A stretch of 64,000 nucleotides of DNA from positions 1-64,000 of the forward strand of contig JAWWBR010000002.1 of assembly GCA_033720855.1 (NCBI GenBank), in the 5' to 3' direction. Positions 1 to 8,777 of the stretch are shown piece by piece (within the stretch, counting starts at the first letter, position 1; each line of letters begins with the position of its first letter). Made by a program: the position numbers and the translations under genes. The notes below the pieces were generated by a model. That model searched no databases. It saw only the letters and a program-made list of their open reading frames with translations, and was not told the DNA's origin. This DNA is from SMXQ01 sp033720855 (GTDB lineage: Bacteria; Pseudomonadota; Alphaproteobacteria; SMXQ01).

Positions 1-2226
1 GGCGATGTCGTTGATGAGGTCGACCACGTCGCCGATCTTCTGCGCCGCGTCGGCCAGGCCCTGGACCGTCTCGTTGGTCTTCTGGGTCTCGTCGACCGCC
101 TTCTGGGCGATCCTGGTCGACTGGGAGACCTGCTCGCCGATTTCGTTGATCGAGGACGACAGCTCCTCCGCCGCCGAGGCCACGGTCTGGACGTTGTTGG
201 TGGCCTGCTCGGACGCCGCGGCGACGGTCGACGCCTGGACGTTGGTTTCCTCGGCGGTCGAAGCCATGCTTTCGGCCGTGGCCTTCATCTGCGTTGAGGA
301 AGCGGCGACGGCATCGGCTACATCCTGGACACGCGTGGCAATGGCCATCTGATCGGTAATCACCGACCACGCCATCATCGGACAGATGTAGGCACCGTCC
401 TTGTCGCGCACCGCCGAAACCTCGAGTGACAGCGTCTCGTCGCCAAGCTTGATGTTGGCCTTGTGGGGCAGGTTGTCGGGATTGGTCAGCAGGTTGCGCT
501 GGTGTTCGGGATGCTTGTGGAAGATGTCAACGCACTGGCCCTCGACCTCCTCCGCAGGGCACGGCAGCAGGTGTTCCATCGGCTTCAGTGTCTGCTTGGA
601 GGTCTGGTTGGCGTAGCTGATGGTGAAATCCCCGGGATCCAGGGTCATCACGTTGATCGGCATGGTGTCGATCATGTTGAGCAACCGCTCGGCCTCGCGA
701 TCGGCCTTGACCTTGTCGGTGACCACCGACCAACTCAACATCGGGCCCATATAGGCGCCGTCGATATCGGTTATGGCCGAGACCGAGAGGTCCAGATAGT
801 CCTCGCCCAACTGAATCACCTCCTGATGGGGGAGATCCTCGGCACTTGAGAGCCGCTTGAGGTGTTCGTCCTTGTTGTGCTCGAAAATGAAGTCGATGCC
901 GTGTCCGACGATCTCCTCCGCCGCGACCGGCATACGCTCCTCGAAACGCTTGAGGGTCTCGAGGGAGGTCTTGTTGGCGTAATTCACGGTGCCGTCATGG
1001 GGATCACAGGTCAGAATATTGATCGGCATTTCCTCGACCATCTGCTTTATCCGGAAGTTCTCGCCCACGGCGAGCTTCAGCTTGTCCAGGGCACGCCAGA
1101 CCATCCCGATTTCGTCCCGGCGCTCGGTGCCGATGACCTCGATGTCGGTCCGACCATGGGTCAGCTTCTCCATGCCCGCAGCGAGCCGCACCAATGGATT
1201 GGAGATGGCGGAGCCGATGACGTAGGAAAACAGCACGATGAAGCCCAAGGCGACAAGCACGGCAAGCAACGTATAGAACTTTGTCGCCTCGCCATTGGCG
1301 TCCAGGGTGGCGCGGGCGGCCTCGGCCTGTTCCTTGAAAGCCTTCACCATCTTCTCCATGACGGGCACGGTCTTGGCATAGCTGGCACTGAGAAGCTTGA
1401 GATTGTCCCCCAAGGTGAGATAGCCCTTGGCCATGGCGGCGAAGGCCGACTGGTAGGCGGCCAAATGCCTGGTGATCTCCGCCTTTTTCGCCGGTGGAAG
1501 CGGGGAGGCCGCGAGGCGCTTGCTGAAGGTTTCCGCGCGCTTGACCATGCGGGTGACGTATTTCTTGTCGAGGCGGAGGAGGAAGTCCTTCTCATGGCGG
1601 CGCATCATCAGCATGGTCACCATCAGGTTATCGGCGCCGACACCTTTGAGGGCCGATTCGATATCGTGGACGGATTTCCGCGCATTGCCGCGAAGGCCGC
1701 TCTTCTCGTCGAGGCCGAGGGTCTTTTTCATCTCGACCACCTTGCGGAACTGGGCGCCGTAGGCATCGATGAGCGGCTTGAGCGCCTGGATGTGGGCCTC
1801 GGTCTCCGGCGTCAGGCCACTTTTGTTCAGCGCGTCCAGATAGGTATAGACCTCCGCAAGATTCTTCTCGTGGCGTTTGGCGTATTTGGTGCTGGAGCGC
1901 AGGAGAAAGTCCTTTTCGTTTCGCCGCAGCTGCAGCATGCCGATCTGGGTCGCATTCACCTTCGCTGCCCGGTTCTCTGCCGCTTCGAATTCATTAACAA
2001 CCGCGATGCCCTCGCTCATCGAGAGATGGGTGAAGGTGCCGACGCCGGCCAGCGCGACTACGCCCACCAACGCAAGGGCGCTCACCTGGTACTTGATCTT
2101 GAACCGAGACAGGAAGGCGCCGAAGCGGAGCAATTCCGCCAAACGGCCCAGGACCGACATCGCCGCCTTTGCGGGCGCCTTTTTAGCGTTTCCCGCGTCT
2201 TGCGAAACTTCTTGGGACATGTTCAT
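1..2226 (-). CDS. Methyl-accepting chemotaxis protein with HBM-like sensor and two PAS domains (C-terminus cut)
   Basis: Membrane chemoreceptor, open at the window edge, so the distal half of the signalling hairpin is missing. ATG at 2226 (a second ATG lies 6 bases inside). After a cytoplasmic N-terminus of about 45 residues there is a membrane segment, then a periplasmic helical region in which the motif MLxxRRxEKDFLLR occurs twice, a hallmark of helical bimodular (HBM) sensors of the McpS/TorS kind. A second membrane segment, a HAMP linker and two PAS domains follow. The two PAS copies resemble each other along their length (MPIN start, A(Y)xxPMxxWSV end), so they arose by duplication. The last visible part is an Ala/Ser/Thr/Glu-rich MCP coiled coil. 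HBM receptors of known function bind small organic acids; the ligand here is unknown. The family call is firm. Confidence 0.93.
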   Translation of the reverse strand, partial: MNMSQEVSQDAGNAKKAPAKAAMSVLGRLAELLRFGAFLSRFKIKYQVSALALVGVVALAGVGTFTHLSMSEGIAVVNEFEAAENRAAKVNATQIGMLQLRRNEKDFLLRSSTKYAKRHEKNLAEVYTYLDALNKSGLTPETEAHIQALKPLIDAYGAQFRKVVEMKKTLGLDEKSGLRGNARKSVHDIESALKGVGADNLMVTMLMMRRHEKDFLLRLDKKYVTRMVKRAETFSKRLAASPLPPAKKAEITRHLAAYQSAFAAMAKGYLTLGDNLKLLSASYAKTVPVMEKMVKAFKEQAEAARATLDANGEATKFYTLLAVLVALGFIVLFSYVIGSAISNPLVRLAAGMEKLTHGRTDIEVIGTERRDEIGMVWRALDKLKLAVGENFRIKQMVEEMPINILTCDPHDGTVNYANKTSLETLKRFEERMPVAAEEIVGHGIDFIFEHNKDEHLKRLSSAEDLPHQEVIQLGEDYLDLSVSAITDIDGAYMGPMLSWSVVTDKVKADREAERLLNMIDTMPINVMTLDPGDFTISYANQTSKQTLKPMEHLLPCPAEEVEGQCVDIFHKHPEHQRNLLTNPDNLPHKANIKLGDETLSLEVSAVRDKDGAYICPMMAWSVITDQMAIATRVQDVADAVAASSTQMKATAESMASTAEETNVQASTVAAASEQATNNVQTVASAAEELSSSINEIGEQVSQSTRIAQKAVDETQKTNETVQGLADAAQKIGDVVDLINDIA

Positions 2227-2632
2227 TTTCCTTTCAATCTGTCAGGAGTGCCGAGCCCTCCATTCCGGCGATGGCACGCCACTTTGCCGGGAACATGCGA
2301 TACATATTTCCTGGTTAAAGCTAATTAGTGAAAATCCTGTTAATGATAAAATATAAGATCCCAATAACATTATATTATCCTATGATATACTATACATTTT
2401 GTTTCAGTTTATTACGTGTGTAACACAGAATTACAATCGAGCCCTACGATTTTCTGGTTAACCCGAATTCCCCTGGATGAAGCCAAGGGGAGGGGCTGCA
2501 AGCGCGGATCGACGCAAGGTTGCGCATTGCTTACCATCGCGCCAGACTGGGCCGTTCTAAGGAAGGCCGGGGGTGAACCCGCGAGGGTATCGCAGCCCGG
2601 GTGTCGTCCGCTGCCGAGGTCAACCGAACGTC
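2227..2632. promoter_or_regulatory. Divergent intergenic region with an A+T-rich core
   Basis: This stretch separates the chemoreceptor (leftward) from the response regulator (rightward). Bases about 2325 to 2460 are strikingly A+T-rich against the surrounding G+C-rich DNA and probably hold both promoters. A short dyad TGTGTAACACA sits at 2417-2427 and could be a regulator site. No convincing gene is visible. The first ATG in the regulator's frame (2573) would only add a poor N-terminal extension. Confidence 0.45.
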
Positions 2633-3346
2633 ATGTTGGCGAAGCGAAATATCCTGATTGTCGAGGATGATCTGGAGGTCTGTCGGGTCGTCGCCGCGCT
2701 GATGGAACAAGAGGGTGCACGCCTCACGCAAGTGCATAGGGGCGCGGAGGCCGAGGTCGCCCTCGGAGGAGAACCGTTCGACCTTGTGCTGCTGGACCTG
2801 AATTTACCCGACCAGCATGGGCTCGATATCCTGCGCAGTATACGTCAGTCATCGATGATGCCGGTCATCGTGCTGACGGCAAGAAGCGATGACATCGACC
2901 AGGTCCTCGGCCTCGAACTGGGCGCCGACGACTACGTGACAAAGCCGTTTTCCAGTCGCGTTCTGTTGGCGCGGATGAACAACGTCTTGCGGCATTGGGA
3001 TTCAATGAACACGACGGAGAAGCCGGATTCCGTCCCGGACGCGGATATCGCCGGTTGGGGCTTCGATGCCGCCGACGCCAGTCTGGTATCGCCTTCGGGT
3101 GATCGCGTGCCCTTGACGGGGGCCGAATATCGGCTCCTGCGGACCTTATTGGCGCATCGAAACAGGGCCATTTCGCGCCAGGAACTTTCGTTGGTGGTGC
3201 TGGGGCGAAAGCTCGAGAACAGCCGAAGCGTCGACGCGCTCGTCGCCCGCCTCAGGGTTAAAGTCAACGCCGCGGGAAAGGCGGCATCCGCGATCCGCAC
3301 CGTCCATGGGGTGGGATACGGCCTCTTCACCGACGAGGCCCCATAG
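2633..3346 (+). CDS. OmpR/PhoB-family response regulator
   Basis: DNA-binding response regulator of 237 residues. The N-terminal receiver has the acidic pair at residues 12-13, the phospho-acceptor Asp near 55 (LLDLNLP), Thr near 82 (LTAR) and Lys near 104 (TKPF). The C-terminal winged helix (residues about 140-232) ends in the typical VRTVHGxGYxL-like strand (IRTVHGVGYGLF). I chose the ATG at 2633 because the receiver begins immediately after it; an in-frame ATG at 2573 adds 20 residues unlike the family. It runs convergently with the hybrid kinase that ends at 3385, so the two may form a pair, although the kinase also carries its own receiver. Target genes are unknown. Confidence 0.93.
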   Translation: MLAKRNILIVEDDLEVCRVVAALMEQEGARLTQVHRGAEAEVALGGEPFDLVLLDLNLPDQHGLDILRSIRQSSMMPVIVLTARSDDIDQVLGLELGADDYVTKPFSSRVLLARMNNVLRHWDSMNTTEKPDSVPDADIAGWGFDAADASLVSPSGDRVPLTGAEYRLLRTLLAHRNRAISRQELSLVVLGRKLENSRSVDALVARLRVKVNAAGKAASAIRTVHGVGYGLFTDEAP

Positions 3347-3384
3347 CCAAGTCGGGCCTTCCCCTGACAGCGCGATAGCGCGGG

Positions 3385-6015
3385 TTAGACGACAGCCGCG
3401 TCCAATGCCGCGCGCACCTTACGGGCGAGCTCCGACAGGCGGTATGGTTTATGGAGCAGAGTGGTCCTTTTATCCAAGGCGCTCGAATCGAAATTGGATA
3501 ACTCCGCATATCCGGAGGTGTAGAGCACCGGCAAACCGGGATGGCGTTTTTGGACCTCTGCGGCCAGTTCGCCGCCATTCATCCCCCCCGGCAGAACGAC
3601 ATCGGTGAACAAGAGATTGACGCGCGGGGCCTTTTCCAAGGCCCGGAGCGCGCTGTGGCCGTCGGCGGCCTCCACGATCCCGTATCCCAGCGCGGTCAAA
3701 AGCGAGACCGAGAGCGTGCGGACGTCGGCATCGTCCTCGACCACCAGCACGGTCTCGCCCCGCGACTCGGGTATGTCGTCGCCATCGGCCTCCGTCAGCT
3801 CTTCCTCCGCCTGTACCGAGCGGGGCAGGTAGAGCTTGATGGTGGTGCCAAGGCCCTCCTCGCTTTCTACCGTCACGTGGCCGCCCGATTGTTTGACAAA
3901 GCCGTAAACCATGGAGAGGCCAAGGCCGGTCCCGCGCCCCACTTCTTTGGTGGTGAAGAAGGGATCGAAAACATGCTCCATCACATCCTTCGACATGCCC
4001 GTTCCGGTATCGCTCACCGCCACCATCACGTAATCTCCGGGCTTTGAGCCGGACTGAGCCCCGGCATCCTCGCCATCGAAGCGGGCATTGCCGGTCGTGA
4101 TCGTCAAGGTGCCGCCCTGGGGCATGGCGTCCCGAGCGTTGATGGCAAGGTTGAGAATGGCGCTTTCCAGAAGATTCGGGTCGGCTTCGCAAAGCCACAG
4201 GCCGTCCTGACCGGTAACCTTGACCTCGATGGTCTCGCCCAAGGTGCGGCTCAACAAATCGGTCATCTCACGGGTCAGTTTGCCGACGTCAAGAGCGACC
4301 GGGAACAAGGTCTGACGCCGGGAAAACGCCAGCAGTTGATGGGTCAGGGATGCACCGCGCTCGGTCGCGCGCTTGATCGCCGCCAAATAAGGACGCACAT
4401 CGCCGCCCGACCGGGCGGCATCCTCGGCCAGTTCGACGTTGCCGAGGGCGACCGCGAGGAGATTGTTGAAATCATGGGCGATGCCGCCGGTCAGCTGGCC
4501 CACCGCCTCCATCTTCTGAGCCTGCTGCAGCTGCTTTGCCGTCTCCCGTTGGGCGGTGACGTCTCGGACGATCGCAAGAACCTGATCTTTTCCGCTCACC
4601 ACCATGCGACAATCGAAGGACCTGTAGCCGTCTTCGAAATCAAGCTGGTATTCGAACTGTTGCAGTTGCTGGGTCCGTAGGGTGTCCGAAATCCGCTTCT
4701 TGTAGAGCTCGGCGATATCTGCGGGCAAAACCTCGTCGACACGGCGGCCGAGAAATTTCTCTGGCTCAACAAGGAGATCTTCCAGACTGGAAGCGTAATA
4801 ATCCAAATGGACCCCTTCACGGGAGAGCATGAATATCAAATCCGGTTGCGCGGCCATGATTGCTCGGTATTTAGCTTCGCTCTCCCGAAGTTGTTGCGTG
4901 GTGTGTTGCTTCAAGCGCCGGTTTCTGACCACGGTGACCAGCCAAAAGCCGAGCCCTAGGGTAAGTGCCGCGATAGTCAGGCCGATGGCGAATCTGTGGG
5001 TTTTGGTAATCCGATCGCGGGCCAGCTGATGGCGGTCGTAGATCGCTTGCTTCTCCTCGAATTGACCCTTCACCAGGCCGATATCCTTGAGGGCGGCGTG
5101 CATCCGCCCCCAACGCGCGTGGTTGATGTGGCCGAGGGTAATGACGTCGGCTTGGATCAGCCGGGCGACCTGTTCGATCTGAAAGCGATTGAAACCCCGC
5201 GCATCCTTGAGAGGAATTCGGCGCGGCAGTTCGGCGGCAATCCGGTCGGCGATTTCCTCGCCATGGGTCAGGGCGTACCGCCACCCTTTCAGAGAAGCCC
5301 GGATGAAGGCCTCGGCGGTCTCCGGAGACTGATCGAGAAGGCGCTTATGGGTGAAGAGAGCGCCGCCATAGAAATCGACCCCGTATGAGGACGGATAGAG
5401 GGCGGTCAATGCCAGGTTCAGTTCCCGCGCGATCCAGCCCGCGGATATCGTGAACCCCGCCGCGACGTCGACATTTCCGGCGGAAAGATCGCGCAGGCCG
5501 AGCCGCAGGCGAATCGGCTGCGTTCGGATCCGCGCAGGCGGGATGTTTTCCGCCCGCAACATGGCCATCAGTTCGGGATAAGCCCTGCCATTAATTCCGC
5601 GGGTGGCGACCGTCAGCCGGGTCAGGTCGGCGGGTGAGCGCAATTCGGTGCCCGCCCGGGCGTAGAACGCGACGGGACTGTGCTGATAAACCGAGGCAAG
5701 AATGACAAGGGGCCGACCCTGATCCCGGGCCTTGAGGATATCGATGGCGCCCACGCCAAAATCGGCCCGTCCCGTTGCGACTTCCTCGGTTGGTTTGTGA
5801 AATTTGCCGTCGGGTTCGAACGCGGAGCGAATGGTGACGGTCAAGCCTTCTTCGGCGTAAAAGCCCTTCCACAGCGCGGCATAATAACCGGCGAACTGAA
5901 ATTGGTGGTCCCACTGCAACTGTAGCGTGACCGTATTCGCTTTCGTGGCGGCCACGGCACCCAAAGGAAAGCCGAACGCGAAGGCTAAAATCGCTAAGCG
6001 CCAAAACCGCGACAT
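3385..6015 (-). CDS. Hybrid histidine kinase with fused NMT1/THI5-type periplasmic binding domain
   Basis: Sensor of 876 residues. A signal-type N-terminus (about 1-22) leads into an NMT1/THI5-like solute-binding domain (about 27-320; LQLQWDHQFQFAGYYAA is the classic opening). A membrane segment lies near 343-363, a PAS domain near 380-490, and then a HisKA domain with phospho-His near 514 in GGIAHDFNN. The HATPase_c domain (about 615-735) has N-box NLAINARDA, G1 DTGTGM and G2 GRGTGLGLS. The C-terminal receiver (about 755-872) has an acidic pair, Asp in FTDVVLP and Lys in HKPY. The fusion implies direct ligand sensing in the periplasm; THI5-like domains bind pyrimidine or nitrogenous compounds, but the ligand here cannot be read from sequence. 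Upstream in-frame ATGs to 6201 lack family similarity. Confidence 0.93.
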   Translation of the reverse strand: MSRFWRLAILAFAFGFPLGAVAATKANTVTLQLQWDHQFQFAGYYAALWKGFYAEEGLTVTIRSAFEPDGKFHKPTEEVATGRADFGVGAIDILKARDQGRPLVILASVYQHSPVAFYARAGTELRSPADLTRLTVATRGINGRAYPELMAMLRAENIPPARIRTQPIRLRLGLRDLSAGNVDVAAGFTISAGWIARELNLALTALYPSSYGVDFYGGALFTHKRLLDQSPETAEAFIRASLKGWRYALTHGEEIADRIAAELPRRIPLKDARGFNRFQIEQVARLIQADVITLGHINHARWGRMHAALKDIGLVKGQFEEKQAIYDRHQLARDRITKTHRFAIGLTIAALTLGLGFWLVTVVRNRRLKQHTTQQLRESEAKYRAIMAAQPDLIFMLSREGVHLDYYASSLEDLLVEPEKFLGRRVDEVLPADIAELYKKRISDTLRTQQLQQFEYQLDFEDGYRSFDCRMVVSGKDQVLAIVRDVTAQRETAKQLQQAQKMEAVGQLTGGIAHDFNNLLAVALGNVELAEDAARSGGDVRPYLAAIKRATERGASLTHQLLAFSRRQTLFPVALDVGKLTREMTDLLSRTLGETIEVKVTGQDGLWLCEADPNLLESAILNLAINARDAMPQGGTLTITTGNARFDGEDAGAQSGSKPGDYVMVAVSDTGTGMSKDVMEHVFDPFFTTKEVGRGTGLGLSMVYGFVKQSGGHVTVESEEGLGTTIKLYLPRSVQAEEELTEADGDDIPESRGETVLVVEDDADVRTLSVSLLTALGYGIVEAADGHSALRALEKAPRVNLLFTDVVLPGGMNGGELAAEVQKRHPGLPVLYTSGYAELSNFDSSALDKRTTLLHKPYRLSELARKVRAALDAAVV

Positions 6016-6407
6016 GAGCAATGGCCTCCGCTCGCTCTCACGACCTGTTACCTTCCGTGACGGGGACAACATCCCGCTTCTGCGGTGTACCGCTGTCGGA
6101 CATGACCCTACTGCAACTTCGCGACGCAAAATGGCATCTATTTTAGGTGTCGGTCGATCCTCACCCCTGACAGAAAATCTGGAATCACATGGTGAGCACA
6201 ATCTGACCGCCCCAATCTGCGCGTTCCCGACGCCGACCGGGACACAACTCTATCAGAGCCCCCATGCGTGCGAAAGCCGCGTGCACCGGATCGATTCGAC
6301 CTATCATCCAAGCGGAGGGTTGCGCTTTTTTTGCGATCCAGACGTTGGCCGCGTGACGGGGCGGGCACTGCCGGTAGCCAGCGCGATTCTGGCGAGGCGG
6401 AGCCGCC
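6016..6407. other. Intergenic region, no gene recognised
   Basis: About 390 bases between the hybrid kinase start and the CBS gene stop. Short open frames exist on both strands but none has a recognisable protein or ribosome-binding site. The promoter of the kinase should lie at the left end. A 7-bp hairpin GAGGCGG-AG-CCGCCTC at 6394-6409 touches the stop codon of the CBS gene; it has no T-run behind it on either strand, so it is at best a weak terminator. Confidence 0.4.
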
Positions 6408-6839
6408 TCAGCCTTGGGTAACGTAAGTTCTAAGGGCCTCGGCCTCGGCCTCGATTTCCTGAACCCGGCAACGCACCACGTCGCCGATGGATATGATCCC
6501 GGCGAGACTCCCGTCGATCAGAACCGGAAGATGGCGGATGCGCTTCTCGGTCATCGTCACCATAAGTTCGGCAATGTGGTCCTCGGGCTTGCAGGTCACC
6601 ACGTCCCGCGTCATCAAAGCCGAAGCCGGCAGTTCCAGCGCCGCCGGTCCCTTGGCGGCGATGGCGGCAACGATATCCCGTTCGGAAAGAATGCCGCTCA
6701 CGCGGACGTCGTCGGCGCTGATGACGACGGCGCCGATTTTGGCCTCGTCCAACAACCTCGCGACATCCTCCACCGATGCGTCCGGTTTAGCGGTGACGAC
6801 CTGAGCGCCCTTGGACTTGAGAACGGATTCGACGTACAT
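6408..6839 (-). CDS. Two-CBS-domain protein
   Basis: Cytoplasmic protein of 143 residues made almost wholly of a tandem CBS pair (Bateman module; about 8-62 and 75-128). Typical signatures are visible: GAVVIS..VSGILSERDI in the first repeat and RHLPV..GSLAGIISIGDVV in the second. Stand-alone CBS proteins of this kind bind adenine nucleotides and are thought to regulate partner proteins. The start at 6839 has a good ribosome-binding site (GAGGGAGA) upstream. It stands alone, with no obvious partner next to it. Confidence 0.92.
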   Translation of the reverse strand: MYVESVLKSKGAQVVTAKPDASVEDVARLLDEAKIGAVVISADDVRVSGILSERDIVAAIAAKGPAALELPASALMTRDVVTCKPEDHIAELMVTMTEKRIRHLPVLIDGSLAGIISIGDVVRCRVQEIEAEAEALRTYVTQG

Positions 6840-6939
6840 GGCCGTCTCCCTCTACAAATCATATTGGCGTCAGTCTAACAGATCGCACCGTCGATGGTCG
6901 AAATAAAGCACGCCGTGCCGTGGAGCGGGAGAGGTGCCG

Positions 6940-7407
6940 TCAGGGCGAATCGCTCGATTGCGCAGGAACGCCGGGGCGGCTCGCGATGAAGACGCCGAGC
7001 GGGCCCATAACCAGCCCCAAGGCGAGAGGAAGCACCCAATTCTCGGCCGCGACGACGGCGACCAGCAGCCAACTCAAGCTCATCAGGCAAAGTGCCGCGA
7101 CCTTGGCGGAGCGAGGTATCGCGCGCCGCGCATGCCACGCCCGCAACGTCCGCCCGAGCCGGGGATGGGTGTAGAGCCAATGGTGAAAGCGTTGGGAGCT
7201 CTTGGAAAACAGCCAAAGCGCAATCAACAGGAATACCGTCGTCGGCACCAGCGGCAGGAACAGTCCGAGCAGGCCAAGGCCGACATTCACCCAGCCGAGC
7301 GCGACCAGCAGGAGGCGCGCGGGGCCGCAAAGATGCGGCTCCGGCTGCGTGCGGTCTTGGGCCTGTGCCGTGCCTGCCGCCGGCCTAAATCCGTGAGACT
7401 CGGTCAT
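6940..7407 (-). CDS. DUF454 (YbaN-like) inner-membrane protein
   Basis: Small membrane protein of 155 residues. Two hydrophobic segments in the first half (about 30-65: LGWVNVGLGLLGLFLPLVPT, then VFLLIALWLFSKSS) and two more near 110-145 match the DUF454 family, whose hallmark G(x)GxxLPLLPTTPF is seen here as GLFLPLVPTTVF, followed by the W...P.LG region (HHWLYTHPRLGRTLRAW). Function in the family is unknown. I chose ATG 7407; the open frame continues upstream to 7566 but those 53 residues look non-coding. The gene is single. Confidence 0.85.
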   Translation of the reverse strand: MTESHGFRPAAGTAQAQDRTQPEPHLCGPARLLLVALGWVNVGLGLLGLFLPLVPTTVFLLIALWLFSKSSQRFHHWLYTHPRLGRTLRAWHARRAIPRSAKVAALCLMSLSWLLVAVVAAENWVLPLALGLVMGPLGVFIASRPGVPAQSSDSP

Positions 7408-7522
7408 GGCCGGCAGCCTAGGCCGCAGCGGTGAAAGACCGGTTAATCGGCAATCAGGCAATGCATCCGCCGGACCATTGCGCCACAGGTGGTGGCGGAG
7501 CGGATCCGCGGCGCGCCGGGCC

Positions 7523-7849
7523 TCAGTCCGCGCGTGCCGCCAATGCGCGCAGCCGGACCTGGCCAAGGAACTGTTCGTCGGATTCGGGCACCAGGGTCAA
7601 CATGAACTCGCCCTCCGGCGCGGCATTGACGGCGATCCGACGCGCCCGCGATGCATCCAGGGCCCGCACTTGGCGAACCACCATACTGGCGCTTCCCGCG
7701 GCGTCGGCGAAGACATAGCAGGCATTCCATATCCGGGGCTCGGGCTTGGAGGCGGGAACGGGGGACGAGGCCTTGGACGGGGAGCATGCCCGCCCAACGG
7801 CGTCCTTGCCGCGCACCGGCGCGGGTTTGGAGCGCGCAGACCGCACCAT
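7523..7849 (-). CDS. Hypothetical protein translationally coupled to the upstream lipoprotein
   Basis: 108 residues, not recognised. Its ATG (7849-7847) overlaps the TAA of the upstream lipoprotein gene by one base (TAATG), which is the best evidence that it is translated. The N-terminal 40 residues are rich in Pro, Lys, Ser and Ala, like a linker. The C-terminal 65 residues look folded: ACYVFADAAGSASMVVRQV, then RRIAVNAAPEGEF and ESDEQFLGQVRLRALAA, suggesting a small alpha/beta domain. No signal peptide. A role with the lipoprotein is inferred from coupling only. Confidence 0.62.
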   Translation of the reverse strand: MVRSARSKPAPVRGKDAVGRACSPSKASSPVPASKPEPRIWNACYVFADAAGSASMVVRQVRALDASRARRIAVNAAPEGEFMLTLVPESDEQFLGQVRLRALAARAD

Positions 7850-8151
7850 TACTGGGGATAGACCCTGACCCGACCGGGAACAGGCTTGTCGTAGCAATCG
7901 ATCTTGCCGATTGATCGATAGCAGTAATTGTCGACGATCTTTTCCGAATGGCAGCGGCTCTGGGTCGCGAACGACAAAGGAAGGCGAGCCTTTTCGCAGA
8001 CGCGATAGACGGTGACCTTGCGCCCCTGGTCATCGATTGTGACGGTCTTGCCGACCTGGGTGGGACGATTATCGAGCAGCACACAGCCGCCGAGGACCAA
8101 TGCGATGCCCGCAAGGACAGCGGGCCGGGCTAGGGAACCGATTGTGGACAT
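7849..8151 (-). CDS. Small Cys-rich lipoprotein
   Basis: 100 residues. The N-terminus is a lipoprotein signal peptide with lipobox ALVLGGC, lipid-modified Cys near residue 22, so it should be anchored in the envelope. The mature part has a short beta region (TQVGKTVTIDDQGRKVTVYRV) and a C-terminal segment with conserved-looking cysteines (SRCHSEKIVDNYCYRSIGK, then DCYDKPVPG). Similar short lipoproteins with a CYRSxGxVDCY motif are, from memory, frequent in alphaproteobacteria and have no known function. I chose ATG 8151 because the signal peptide starts there. It is the first gene of a two-gene unit with the hypothetical gene at 7523. Confidence 0.78.
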   Translation of the reverse strand: MSTIGSLARPAVLAGIALVLGGCVLLDNRPTQVGKTVTIDDQGRKVTVYRVCEKARLPLSFATQSRCHSEKIVDNYCYRSIGKIDCYDKPVPGRVRVYPQ

Positions 8152-8367
8152 GTACGAAAAACCTCCGCCGACCAAGGTAGATCGGAATGGTAAAATTTGC
8201 CTTAATTGCCGTCTATTTCGGCCCCGCGTATTTGCAATAACCAGCTGATATTCATAAATTAATGCCCGCCAAAGCGGGACCGTCCGCGGGCGCGGCGGGA
8301 ATTCCATAGTAGCGTCCTCGACCAGAACCTATATAAACATCCCCATGGTTCGCTTCCGGAGTTGTCC

Positions 8368-8685
8368 ATGAAGAAATCTTTTGCCAGGTTCCATGTCGGC
8401 CAACCCATCCACCACAAGCTGTTCGACTATCGCGGCGTGATCGTGGACGTGGATGCCAGCTACCAAGGCAGTGCGGAATGGTATGAGCGGGTCGCGCGAT
8501 CGAAGCCGCCCAAGGATGCGCCGTGGTATCACGTGCTGGTCGACGGCGCGGACCACTGGACCTACGTGGCGGAGCGCAATCTCGAGGAGGACCATTCGGG
8601 TGAACCCATCGATCACCCGGACCTTGGCGAGATCTTCAAGAATTATTCCGGCGGCCAGTATAATCGCCGCCAAGGGCTGAATTAG
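8368..8685 (+). CDS. hspQ: HspQ heat shock protein / hemimethylated DNA-binding-like
   Basis: 105 residues, full length for HspQ (YccV). Family motifs are clear: FxVGQxIxHKLFDYRGVIVDVD near the start, then PWYHVLVDGADHxTYVAERNLEED and a C-terminal FKNYSGGQYN-like end (IFKNYSGGQYNRR). HspQ is a small beta-barrel protein that assists Lon protease and turnover of DnaA in enterobacteria. ATG 8368 is preferred over a TTG two codons upstream. It is transcribed divergently from the lipoprotein gene; a TATATAA stretch at about 8330-8336 could belong to its promoter. Confidence 0.93.
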   Translation: MKKSFARFHVGQPIHHKLFDYRGVIVDVDASYQGSAEWYERVARSKPPKDAPWYHVLVDGADHWTYVAERNLEEDHSGEPIDHPDLGEIFKNYSGGQYNRRQGLN

Positions 8686-8777
8686 CCTCCGGCGATGGGA
8701 TCGCGCCGAGAGAGGCCACAGGCCGGCTTCAACGGCCGCCCGCACGGAGCAGCGCAACACCGGTCCGATCAACGGCC

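Noticed and set aside
862..2328. Long rightward open frame of 488 codons
   Set aside because: It is antisense to the chemoreceptor, which has clear HBM, PAS and MCP features; the antisense product has no recognisable domain.
6394..6409. Hairpin GAGGCGG-AG-CCGCCTC as terminator of the CBS gene
   Set aside because: No T-run follows on the minus strand; kept only as a note in the intergenic entry.
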